A stretch of 64,000 bases of DNA from Acanthornis magna (lineage: Eukaryota; Chordata; Aves; Passeriformes; Acanthizidae), in the NCBI GenBank assembly GCA_036785705.1, contig JAWUZG010000332.1, forward strand, positions 1,178,001-1,242,000, read 5' to 3'. Every line of letters begins with the position of its first letter. The stretch's first letter is position 1. The translations under genes and the position numbers were made by a program. A model generated the notes under the pieces. It had not been told where the DNA came from. It did no database searches and saw only the letters and a list, made by a program, of their open reading frames with translations. Shown piece by piece: positions 49,154 to 60,559 of this stretch.

Positions 49154-52100
49154 TTTTAACAGATGTATTAGAAAGAGTTTTATAAAACTGCAGCAGAAGG
49201 CAAAACAGCAGTGAAATGATTGAAGATGTGCATTTGAATCAGTTTGGTTTATAGGGATTACTTAGACTATATGAAAATCCATGAAGGTCATAATGACATT
49301 TATGTCATTCTAAAACTGATGTGTGCTACTTTTTATTCTCTTTATACACTGAACAATAAACAATTTTAAATGTACTGTTGAATTAAAAAGTAGTTGTCTT
49401 CAGCTTTTAGAGCAAAACAAACTTTTAAGGAAATATTTTATGTAATCAAAATTCATACCTTTTGGAGCTAAATAGCATTTTCAACTATGCTGCAATTTCA
49501 CCAGAATTAAAACCAAATATCTACTCCAGTAAATTAGTTAATGTGTAGTTTTTGCAGTTTTGTAGTTTTGTAGTTTTTATGGGGGAGCTTTAAGCATTTT
49601 TTTAAAAAAATGTTGAAGACTGTCTTTTGCTCTCATTATTAACTGAAGTCTGAGTATCAGAAAAAGAAGTATCTTCCATTCCACCTATGCCATCTACAAG
49701 CTTTCTCTTTAAAAGTATGACTTTTTAAAAATTAATTTGTAATAGGTAGATATATATTAAAAATTCATAAATATCAATAAATGCTACATTATAGTTTTCA
49801 GTAGGTATCTGATTTTTAATATCAAACACCTTGTCATGGCAGCTCCAAAATCAAATGAGTTGTATTGCTAAATTTCCAAAATAAGAGCACACTTAGTTCT
49901 AGCAATCACGTGATCCATGGCTTTAGTGGTCTGCATTTAAACTTTCTGTCTCCTCCACCAATTTTCAACTAGAAGCTGAAGGGAGAAAATAAAGTTGAGA
50001 TTCATAGAGTTTCAACTCAAAGAACTGTGGGCTGCAGTGAAGACAGACACTCAGTATTTTGAAGGCACCTTATTAACTGAGCGTTTCACAAAGCATTTTG
50101 TCCTAGATGTTGATTTATGCTTACATGCTCTTCTGCCTTGCTAGTTGTTTTACATAAACAAACTCCTTCTCACATTTTTTGCTCATAGATACATTTTAAT
50201 AGATCTCATTTGTTCTAATTCCTTAATCCTTGTACTTTAAATTAGTGGAGGTTAAGGTTTTCAGCTCTTGCTTAACCAATGGCCTTTGTCCTGTGCTCCT
50301 TTGAGCAGCAAAAGCACAGCTCAGCAGATATCAGTGATTGTGCTTCACTTCAAATACTGCAACGGCACCACTTCAGTCTGAAGGTCCAAATAAATATAAA
50401 CCTTCTGCATGGTTTGATAATGTGAAAAATCCATCCTTTGACCCGAATTGTTTTGAGTTGTCCTTGCAGATCCAGAGCAATATTTAACTCAAAGGACTGG
50501 TTGTGGCTACCAGAGGAATGAGGTGTAGGTAACACGAAATAACAGTTTTGTGTTACCCTCATCCGTTTAACTCAAATGGAAAGCTATGCCTGCAAAATAC
50601 CTCCTTTGCAGGGGGAGGGAGAGAAAAAAAAGTAATTACTCCCATATCAAAATGACTGAAACTCGTGACAAAGTTAGTAAAGAGAACCATATTGCTCATG
50701 CTGTTTGGCTTAGTGCTAATAAAATAGTTTTGGTGGTTTTCCCAGCAATTGGAAGACTTTTCTAAAGTACATTTCTAAATGCTTATGTAAAAGAAGCACG
50801 CACAGCATGGAATATATTTATTAACCATCTTTTAACTTCAAAGCTTTTTATTTTTACATAATTTCACCAGCAGAAGAATTTTTTTAAAAAAACATCCCTC
50901 TGAACCGTGTTTGGGCCTCTTAAAATACAGCAATTGGAGTGGATCAGCAGTTGGTAAAATTAATCTAAAGTAACTATTTATTCAGTGTGGCTCCAATGTA
51001 ATCCTACAGCTTTAAAGAATTTCAAAACCTCACAAAATATCATTATATCCTGAAAATATCAATAAGTATGGGGGAAAATGTTATCAATAAAATTCCTAAC
51101 CCACAGATGGTGCAGCTGGAACGGGAATCAATCGCCAGAGGTCAATTCTCAGTTGTGAATTGTGTCCCAGATTACATAAGGAATCACTAGACATTTGAAA
51201 ACTAGACAGATTTACAGGATTCAAGAGTTTGTATTCCTATTTTAGGCTTTATGGGAGCCTATTATACACAAACAAAATGATGCATGGCCAGATACTTTAA
51301 TAAAAGTCATAAAGAGCATTCCTAAGGAGGTTTTGACATTTTTCAGATATTTTGTTGCCCCAGGAGAATTTTACTAGTTACATCCACATGTTGCTGCTAG
51401 AATAACACCCTTTTAAAACACTCATGCTGTGGTGTAATGGTATTTTTCTATGGCTTAGCTCAAAGCTTTTCCTAGGACTCAAAAAAAAAAAAAAATCTGC
51501 AAAGCAAATGTGGAACCTTGTTTGCAGCAAATATATTGATTTAAACCTACATGCCAGGTTACATGGAATTTTCTGCTGTGAAATAGGAGCTCACATCAAC
51601 TTTGGAACATGTCAGAGTATGGACTGATGTTCAGACTGATGTTAAAACTGATGTATCACAGAACAAAGTGGTCCCAGAATGTTGACATATTGGAGACAGA
51701 ACTAGGTGATCAGACTGTGACTTTTGTCTTCCCACCATGGCATTATGTTATGCAGCTGCACCAATGACCGTAAGGATCTAGTTTTGAAATCAAAAGCAAC
51801 TGTTTTTCTGTATCTGGGTGATCATATTCAATGGAATATGGTATTTGACACAGCCTGGTTACTGCTGGATGCTTTCTCTTCCCAAAAAGAGATTTCAGAG
51901 GAATTCGTTACCTGGGCAGTGTTCATACACTGGTGAGGATTAGATAATGGTAACTAACAAAACAGGGTTTGTATTATCTACCACTGCTGACTGAATTTTC
52001 TGGATAGATCCCGAAGTGTTCACTTTCCTGGCACTGAAATATCTAGGGATTGTTGTGTTTCTCAAAGCAAAAATCTGTTTATCTGTGTGTTTATCCAGCA

Positions 52101-53209
52101 TGGCTTGTGAATATCCTCCTCACATCTTTGGCAGAGTTCATGAATTAAGAAGGTGGAACAGGAGTCAGGGTAGGGCAGGAGGAATATCTGGGGATGATGG
52201 AATCCAACGGATGATGGCACTCAGCAAAGGAGATGGGCTTTCCAAGAAAACAGAAACAAAATCAAGTGCTGCTCCTGCACTGCACTTCTGCAGAGAAGGA
52301 CCTATTTGTTATAAATAGAAAGTGCTTCTGTGGCACCACAGGGCTCATAAAGTGCTAAACTACACAGAAAGCATTTCTCCTATTTGAGGAAAGCGTAGCA
52401 GGCTGTAAGGTGTATTTCTGTATATCCTACTGCTTTACAGTAAAGTAGAACCGAAAATGGTAAAGATGGGAGAAAAAAAATGAGAAATTAATGAAGATTT
52501 TTCTTCATTATTTTTTTTTCCATTTTTCTTGCAACAGATTAAAGTATGTTTTCAGGGACAGGGAAAAGTGGAACACTTTTGTTAGCAATCCTCTTGGTTT
52601 TGTTGTATGTTTCTTTTCACATATATTGATAGTCTTTCACTGAATTTTTGGATCATAAAACTTGTGTTACCATGATAGATTTACTGGCTTTAATGAAGTT
52701 TGTATTTTTACAAGGTCACTGATGAAGGATGGGAAAAAACAATTAAAGGAGTGAAAAAAAGAAGGAAAAAAAGACACAGAGAGATTTGGAAGAGCTGTTA
52801 CATTTCATAAAGATTAAAAAAATGTCCCTCAATAAGCATTTGCCAAATGATCTTAAACTAATATAATGTACTGAGTAAATAAGTTGCCAAAATACCCTAC
52901 ATGTATTGCTGGATAAATCAGATGTATTTAAAATCCCTAAGTATAATGAGACTCATTTTTAATCATAAATGCCTTAGTCCTCATCTGCTCGTTGTTACTG
53001 CTAAGGGAGGCCCAAAGAGTCAAATGGGAAATATTTCATTTCTAGTGCACAGAGAGCAGGTGAGGCACAGCTATTTCAGGTGGGATATTCTGCGCTGCTG
53101 TTTGAAGATATTATGGCATTAATGCATCTTCTCAGGGCAGCTGGCTAGAATACATGAATCCAGCTATTGAAAACTCTGTCAAAGATATTTATTTAATATA
53201 TTCTCACTT
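49154..53209. other. non-coding AT-rich stretch
   Basis: No gene is recognised. Small items are an A14 run (51481-51494) and three tandem copies of a GACTGATGTT-type 12- to 13-base unit (about 51622-51655). Short frames at 51724-51936 and 52016-52318 have no domain. Confidence 0.7.
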
Positions 53210-53304
53210 AAAAAAAAACCAAAACAAACAAACAAAAAAAAAACCCTACATACCAAAACAAACCAAAAAAATAAACAAAAAACAAACAAACAGAAAAAAA
53301 ACCC
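53210..53304 (-). repeat. A/C low-complexity tract
   Basis: A runs interrupted by C, CC and CCC (AAACAAACAAACAAA, AACCAAAAAA) over about 95 bases. It is the complement-type counterpart of the G/T tracts elsewhere, so the same repeat type lies here in the opposite orientation. Confidence 0.95.
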
Positions 53305-54929
53305 TGGTATCTTATAATTATGCACTTCAGAGGCATTTACAACCAAAAAAGTGCTGAGACCATTTTCTGTTTAAATGCACTTGAGTGATTGCAATTCAGC
53401 ATAACTTGGTGCTATCCCCCAATTTCTTAGGTTTTCTACTAAGAATTAAACACGGGGTCGCCCAAGGCCTTTCCAGGGTCAGCCAAGGGCTAAATGTGCT
53501 GACACTGATGTGACACACTGCCCCCAAAGTGGTGCAATGGCAGTGCTGTCCCCACTGCCAGCAGCCAGCACAAAATGATACCTCAGCAAATAGAAAACAC
53601 TGCCTCTTAGTCCCAAAGAAATCCACTTTTGATCTCTTTTAAAAGTCTTTGTGAACCATGCTGACTCAAATCTCATGGAACATCTGGGTACATATGGCAA
53701 TAGCCTGTAATGGTTTTGACTCTCATGTGAATGGACACAAATGGATTGTCAGAAAATTTTCTTAGGGTGAAGTTTCTGCCAGGCACCATCAAGGTGGATA
53801 TAATAATGGGAATTATAATAAAAATATTTTTCTGCCTGAACAATTAGACCATCATGATGATCTAGTTTTTCATGATCATCAATAATGCAAAGTAATCAGT
53901 GTGATTTTGTTTTACCACCTGGTGATTTAAAAAAGATCCCATTTATCATGGAAGTGACCTATAGAAACAAAAGAAATTAAACCAGTAGAATTCTACAGAA
54001 TTTTAACTGCAACACTTTAAAAAAAAATATTCAAAGGGTCCAGAATTGAACAGAAAATATTAGTCTCCTGTAGTGTTCTTGAGTAATCTGTGAAATTTTG
54101 GAGTTACAATGAATAGATTACTGGAAAATTTTTTTGAAAGGATTTATTTTCTCTGATAAAGTATAAACTTCATCTCTAAAACAATGTATTTCTGCTCTGA
54201 AACCCTAAAGACTCAGAAAGAAGACAAGTGGTTTTGGCTGTAAGTAGGTCTGATTGCCATTGCTTTGTAGCTGTTTGGACACACTGGGGGACTCTGATCC
54301 AAGCGATTCCAGCAGCTCTTTGTGCTCTTTACCACAGGGGTTCCAATTTATTTTTCCGCTGAAGTTGATGTGAAGTCACGAGCCCAAATGCATCGGTGGG
54401 TGTAAATGATGGGCTCTATCACAGAATGGGCTCTATCACCATCACAAGTAAGAGTAAATCAGAGCAGTCCCAAGGATGTCATCATTTATGCTGGTGACTT
54501 TTACCTTGGGTGGCTGGGGATTATCATACACCAAAAAGTCACGTTTTCCCCCAATTGACATCACATAGCACAGCTAAAGGTAAAGATCCAGCTTCAGGTT
54601 CAGTTGCATGTCATATCAGCTACCAAACATAAAGTCAAAATCAGTTGCTATGGCTTCAAGTATTGCCTGGTTCATCTGTTTTCAAATACTCAGATTCAAG
54701 GAAAGGGCTTTTTAATAAATCAATTACGTCTTATTTATAAAACAGTCAGCAATGTGGAAAGTCAGATTTAAAATAATTTCAAACTTCCTGGCAGTAAATA
54801 AAAGCTTAAGTCCAGCAAATCATTAGTTTATCTTCAAATTTAATAACTGTATCCGACACTGTATAAGTGGCTTAAGGGCATTAGGGTTCTTAGTGTCTGT
54901 AAACTACATTGTTGGGACTTGTTTTTAAA
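53305..54929. other. non-coding stretch
   Basis: No gene is recognised. A 17-base direct duplication beginning ATGGGCTCTATCAC occurs at 54409 and 54426. A short inverted repeat TGATGATC...GATCATCA lies near 53850-53880. Confidence 0.7.
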
Positions 54930-55085
54930 TATTTATAAGTCTACTATTAAGAACAAATCATTTTCTCAATCTATTTCACTAACAGAAATTATTTATAAGT
55001 ATATCATTAATTATTTATATTTTCCTGGTATTATATTTACATTAATAATTAAATGCATCTAATTATTAAATCATATAAATAAGGT
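54930..55085. promoter_or_regulatory. AT-rich block dense in TAATTA-type motifs
   Basis: Within about 150 bases there are several TTAATTA/TAATTA words and two ATTTATAAGT repeats. Homeodomain proteins bind TAAT cores, so an enhancer is possible, but plain AT-richness explains many of these motifs. Confidence 0.2.
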
Positions 55086-55169
55086 TTCGTTTCATTGATG
55101 AGTTGAAGTGCAAACAGCAGTTCCATCACTGACTGTAAACATTTGAAATGAGACACTCTTGAGGAGCAA
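55086..55169. other. short non-coding spacer
   Basis: Nothing is recognised between the AT-rich block and the GC-rich block. Confidence 0.6.
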
Positions 55170-55640
55170 GCCCTTGTGTTTGCTCCAAGTCATGAGCCTG
55201 CTGAGCTGACTTCTCCCTCAGTGTCTGCGGTGCATCATTGCTGCACCCGTGACAGGTTTTGGGTTCTCCCAGCCCGGATGAGCTCGGTCCACCTCCCAGA
55301 GTTTTTACAGATAGCCAGTGTCCCTGCACTGCCCACCAGCTCCCTCTGTGCTGCCTAATGACAATTACCCCTCGCAGGGCAGGTGAAGCTCTGGCTCACA
55401 CTCCGGGCACCTCAGCCGCCTCCTCATTAAAGTGTTCAGAGAGTTCCACAACCCGATGAAATGTGTAACTCTGCAGTCCCAGGAGCTATAACCCACCTCA
55501 AGGGACACTTTGATTTCTGCAGGGTCCAAAAGGCCCATTTCTGCCAGCCCCAGTGGATCAGCAGCAGCATTTCCACGCCACGGAAGGGTGAGGTTCGTGC
55601 TCCCTGCTATACACGACGACACAGTTAACAAGTGCCTCAT
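55170..55640. other. GC-richer block with scattered CpG
   Basis: Composition rises in GC with about a dozen CpG (for example CCCGGATGAGCTCGG, CAGCCGCC, CACGACGAC). Overlapping frames of 60 to 91 codons on both strands match nothing I know. A regulatory element or an old repeat is possible. Confidence 0.35.
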
Positions 55641-57118
55641 TTCTCACTCAGCTTTGTCTTGCTCAAAATATAATTACATGATGAGTAAAGTGTAACCTGC
55701 TTCAGCCCCTGATTATGACAAAGTTAGTCTAGGTTCAAAAGCCTATCATTAGTCTATATGAAGTCTTCTGGTGATTACAGTTTTTCAGCATAAACCTTCA
55801 GCTGACACAGTCCCGCTGCTATTTCTAGTCTTTCCATTATCAGGGATTACTCATTTCTCGTGAAAATGTGCACTGGCCCATATGTGCAACTTTTGTGGCA
55901 GACAGACACAAAATCTTTGCGTCTTTTTGAATATGCAGAATGGCTATTTTCTGGCACTATTTGCTGGCATTGGAAACAAATCAGCATTTTGAACTCGGCA
56001 CCTGAAGAACTCAGGTCTGGAGTAATGAAATCTAATTTTAAAGATTTTTCATCTTTTACTTATTTAGTTTGAATCAGAGCCAGTTTATATAGTACTCCTG
56101 GAAGCACTCTTAAGACATCTTTCAACTTTTTTTTCTCTTTATGAATTTCCCTTGGATATAGCCTAATTAATCATAGGTTAAAACTTCCTAGTAGATTACA
56201 AATAGTGTAGATTTTCCAAATGGTATTTTCTGTTGTTCATAGCAGTAAGCATCTGTTATAAATAGCTGCCCATAGTTGAAGGCAGACATAAAATGTTCAT
56301 AAATGTTTATTATAGCACTCCATGTATTCAGTACCAGCTTGATATTTTCTCCTCAGGTCTTTATTTCCTAATGTAATCCTGAAATCTTCAATTGCCTCCT
56401 TTCAGCATGGTTTCTTTATTCTTTTAACCTATTTTCAGCCATGCTGGTTTATTGCAAAATAAAAATAAGAATAGTGTCAATGGTTTCCCACATGAAAGGA
56501 CCCAAGGGAACATTTTAGGAAAATTTGAACTACAATGAGAGAGCTGAGCTGATGCTAATTTATATGAACTTTTAATTTGAGGATAATACTAGAAGTGAAT
56601 CATAATCTTCAAGGTGAAGTACATTAGCTTCCTAATTAAGCTGCCTTTACCTCACCAGTGAAAGTGACATTAATTAGTTGACATGCCTGTTTATCATTGT
56701 TTCCAATGCTATACAATCTGAATATTTATTTTCAAAAGATGATGACTGCCAGAGTATTCAAACAATGAAGAATATGCAATTGGGATAAGAAGAAATCTAA
56801 GAAAGCTTCTCTATGTGTCTTACATTGGCCTAAATTTGAAAAGCTATCCAGAACCCTGTATAAATAAGCAGGCAGCAAGTCTTCCCAATTTTCTGTAGCA
56901 ATGCATCTGCAATGACCCTTGCTAGGCTCATTTATAACCAACTCAGATGCATCTGCATGAGCTGTAGGTACCACATGAATTTGGAATATATACTTGAGCT
57001 TTTTGTGTAGCCAAACTCTGTGAGATGCTGTCACACTAATCCATATGTTTACTTGCTGATTATGAGCCTACTAGGTGTAAACAAAATTATTAGGTTTTGG
57101 ACTTTTCAAAATAAAGTT
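55641..57118. other. non-coding stretch with possible enhancer
   Basis: No gene is recognised. The part at 56540-56710 is described separately. Confidence 0.65.
56540..56710. promoter_or_regulatory. possible enhancer with homeodomain, FOX and SOX motifs
   Basis: CTAATTAAG (56632-56640), ATTAATTAG (56669-56677), TGTTTATC (56688-56695, forkhead type) and CATTGTTT (56695-56702, SOX type) lie within about 70 bases of fairly complex sequence. Motif clusters of this kind are common in developmental enhancers. Function is inferred only from motifs. Confidence 0.25.
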
Positions 57119-57432
57119 CTAGAATCCCAGAATGGTTTGGGCTGGAAGGCACCTTAAAGCTCATCTCATGCCACCCCTGCCATGGGCAGAGACACCTTCC
57201 ACTAGCCCAGGCTGCTCCAAGCCCTGTCCAACCTGGCCTTGGACACTGCCAGGGATCCAGGGGCAGCCACAGCTTCTCTGGACACCTGTGCCAGGGCCTC
57301 CCCACCCTCATAGGGAAGAATTTTTCGCTAATATCCCATCTAATCCTATTCTCAGTTTGAAGCCTTGCCCCTTGTCCTCTCACTACCTGCCTTTGTAACC
57401 AGTCCATCTCCATCTTTCTTGTAAGTCCTTCA
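57119..57432 (-). mobile_element. CR1 LINE 3' end, 5'-truncated
   Basis: The plus strand reads AGAATCCCAGAATGG, then TTTGGGCTGGAAGG, ACCTTAAAGCTCAT, TGCCATGGGCAGAGACACC, CTTCCACTAGCCCAGG and so on to CTTGTCCTCTCACTACCTGC and TTTCTTGTAAG, matching the well-known reverse complement of the avian CR1 3' region for about 310 bases. The copy keeps good similarity, so it is relatively young. It carries only the end of the element; the 107-codon minus frame inside is not a working polymerase. Confidence 0.9.
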
Positions 57433-57467
57433 CTTTAGCGATGTAAATGTTCCATGTCACCGTGGAC

Positions 57468-57502
57468 ACTCACCCTCACTCACTTACACTCACCCCCATC
57501 TT
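57468..57502. repeat. short CACTCAC-type tandem stretch
   Basis: CACTCACC, CTCACTCACTTACACTCACCCCC: a small degenerate CACT-rich repeat just beyond the CR1 copy. Confidence 0.7.
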
Positions 57503-57991
57503 GCTTCACTGTCAGTGTTTGGATCTATCAGATGCTAAGGCCACAAACATGTGGATAAAATGTTGTTAAAGCTGGGCACGAGGGCAGAAATAGCAGCAGC
57601 AGATTGGAAACTGCGCTCTCTTGTCAATAGAGATTTTGCTTCTCTGAACTCTCATCCAATTTTCAAGTAATTAAAATTTAATGCTCTTTAGCATGATTAG
57701 GCAAAAATCTTAATCATAAGGCTGATTGACCTACATGGCTGAAATGCTGAAAAATGCCACCTTACACAAATTTCTCTTGATTACAATTCATGGTGGAACG
57801 AGTTATTTGGAAGTGGAGTTCTGCAGGCTCTGGACACAAGGGTTTCAACAAGAGGTTTTCAAAGTTCACCGAAGCACTAGAGGCAACTTATGTCATCTTA
57901 GAGAAGTGTACAGCGCTACCAAGGTGTACTTAGCTGTCAGAACACTTGCAGGGTTTCTAAGTTTTCTTTATAACCAAGGGGGAGGAAGTGC
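57503..57991. other. non-coding stretch
   Basis: No gene is recognised. The 132-codon plus frame starting at 57726 gains its last third from the G/T tract. Confidence 0.65.
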
Positions 57992-58063
57992 TTGGTTTTT
58001 TGGTGGTTTTGTTTGTTTTGGTTTTGGTTTGTTTGTTTTGGTTTTGGTTTTTTGGGTTTTTTT
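57992..58063 (+). repeat. G/T low-complexity tract
   Basis: TTGG, GGTTTT and TTTGTTTG words repeat for about 70 bases, the same type as at 35990, 45503 and 48935. Confidence 0.95.
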
Positions 58064-59586
58064 AGGGAAATTGATGGAGTGCATTTTAAACTGCAAATAT
58101 CCCGAGTGTGGCATTGGATCTTGATCAAGTCTATGTCTGAGGATAACGAGATAAAACGAATTCTTAGTAGGATATTAGTGGTCCAATATTGTGTATATTC
58201 AGATTTAGCAGTAATAAACATAGCTGTGAAAACAGAAAAATACTTCCAAGCTCTAGCCAAAAGGGAAGTACTGAAACACTTCCAGACTGGAGTGTGAAGT
58301 GCACTATAACAGAACTATGAAATTAATGCATGAAAAAATTAAAACTTCTGACCTTTTTCCTTGTGTGTTCCATGTGCTGGTAACCTCAAGACAGGGATGC
58401 TGAGACTCTCAGGTGTCATTTGTTGACTGTTGCAGGTACTGAATTGATATTGACATTAATTAAATCTGTGCTTGAAGGGTTCAGCTTGGAGACTTAACAT
58501 GGCTAGAAAGAGATGCTGAAGGGATGCACTAACATGCCTAGAGATACTAATAAATCTCATAAGTGATTAATTCATAAACCTTCCTTTGCTCAGGACTAAA
58601 ATCGTCACTAGAATTGTTTCCCAGAAGAAAACTTGCCCCATGTCAAATTGGATTTGGGATGGGTAGAAAGTGAAGTTTGCCTTTTTCTGCAGCTAAGGAG
58701 CAATTAGGTTGATAACCTGCATGTTTTTCCCTTAACAAATTCTCGACTGTTGTAAGGACAAGGAAAACTAGTACTATCTTTAATAGCACTTTCTCCCTAC
58801 ATTCGTGCCATAGGATCATTAGCCTGTTGAAGGAAGGACACACTGCACGTGCTGTGCCATGTGATATATGGGATGAGGGCTGCTGGCTCATTCTTGTCAA
58901 ATCATCTTCTCCTGGATGGCTAAAGTGTCCAATGGAGCCCTTTCCATCCATGTGTTTCTGTGCTCCGGTATCCCTGTCTGTTAGAAAGCCCCAGGGGCAA
59001 ATTCTCCATAGCTTTTAGATTCAGCGATCCCCTATTAATGTGTTATAAGGGATGTGCTGATGATATTCCTGTCAGCAGATATCCTGGCTTTGTGGGGTAT
59101 TTTGTTTTATACTGATAGACATCCGTTTCCAGAGGGGGAAAAAATTGGCATTTTCCATACTTTTTTGATTCCTACTGAACACCAAGCAAATATAGTCACC
59201 CAAATATCTGTTTTAATGCCAAGAGTTCCATGAGTGGCAATAGCTGGTTTAGATCCCGTTATTTTATATATTAAGTTACAGTTGTTTCTCTCACATTATT
59301 TTACATTTATCAACACTCATTTTCCTCTGCCATTTTATCGTTGAGACATCATATCATTAAATATTCGGTAAGTCTTCTCACCTCTCTTTTTTAGTACGAA
59401 TAAATAATTTGTATCATTAGAAAACTTCAGCTCTTCCCCAGGTTATCTATGAACAATTGAGCAGCACAGTCCCCAGCATAGTGCTCTGAAGGATCTGCCT
59501 GTAAAACCTGGTTATTTATTACCTAAATGTAATTTCAGGGTTTTTTACCTGCTTATGAATCCATGCAACGGCTTTATTTTGTATAC
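58064..59586. other. non-coding stretch
   Basis: No gene, named repeat or RNA gene is recognised. Confidence 0.7.
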
Positions 59587-59734
59587 CATAAAATCACAGA
59601 ATGTTAAGGGTTGGAATGGACTTTTAAGATCATCTAGGCCCAAGCCCTCGAGCCGTGGGCAGGGACATCTCCCACGACACCAGGCTGGTCCAAGCCCTGC
59701 CCAGCCTGGCTCTGAACGCTGGCAGGGCTGGGGC
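59587..59734 (-). mobile_element. CR1 LINE 3' end, short fragment
   Basis: The plus strand starts AAATCACAGAATG, then GGGTTGGAATGGAC, TTTTAAGATCATCTAGG, GTGGGCAGGGACATC, CAGGCTGGTCCAAGCCC and ends GGCAGGGCTGGGGC, the first ~150 bases of the reverse-complement CR1 3' end. It is shorter than the copy at 57119 and lies in the same orientation 2.2 kb away. Five-prime truncation is normal for this family. Confidence 0.87.
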
Positions 59735-60559
59735 ATGTAATTATACATATTAAATCATGGGTTTTGCCTAGAAAAGTTAACAATAATGGGCTTCCTTCTG
59801 CCAATGACAAGAACGAATGAAAATTTGCAGGTGGACAGGTGAAACTTTCAATTTGAAAGTGGAAAAGCAATCTTTTCTTTTTTACCTTCGGCAGGCTGGT
59901 GCAGTCCCTGGGAGGCAGCTGGCCATGGAGAGCAGCACAGAGCACCAGAGTGTTGCAGGGCATGCAGGATGTGCTCATCCACAGGCAGGGCTCTCAGCAG
60001 CTCTCTGAATCCCTTCTGCACACCTTAGGGCTCAGAGGGCATTCCCAGCGGAAAAAAAAAAGTAGAAAAAAGAAATCCCCAAGCTGTTTGGCCTACTCTG
60101 TGCTTATTCTGTGAGATGATAAGATCCTCCTCGGCTCCAGGAGACTTTTGATATATTGTAAGCCCAGTCTCACTGAGATTCAGAGTGCTTGGCCCCTGAG
60201 ACATGAGCTCCACTTTGTCATTTTCCTTCATTCCAGGCTTGCACCTGGAGGACAATTTCTCAAAATCACACAATCTATAAGGTTAATCTAGTTGTATCTG
60301 TATGAATATTTCACATGATAAAGCACCTGTGATTCCCTTGTAATCCCAAAGTTACCTGGCTGTTTTAAACATTTGAAATCAGTCTTTAAAAGCAGAATGA
60401 CACAAGGCCACATAAAATGACCCTGAAGTCAGCCTGTTTCCCACTGACAGTTTCAGAGCTTGTGAGTCCTGGTGAAAGAGCGAAGCACAGGGCTTTCAGC
60501 ATCCCAAAGCAGATCAGCCAACAGTGTGTGGCTGCTCAGGGACCAGCCCAGAGCCGCTG
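59735..60559. other. non-coding stretch before the 52-bp array
   Basis: No gene is recognised. An A-rich patch (about 60052-60076) is present. Confidence 0.7.

Noticed and set aside
53006..53059. 54-base in-frame segment between CTGCTAAG and GTGAGG
   Set aside because: Splice signals are only moderate and the 18-residue reading is not recognised; likely chance.
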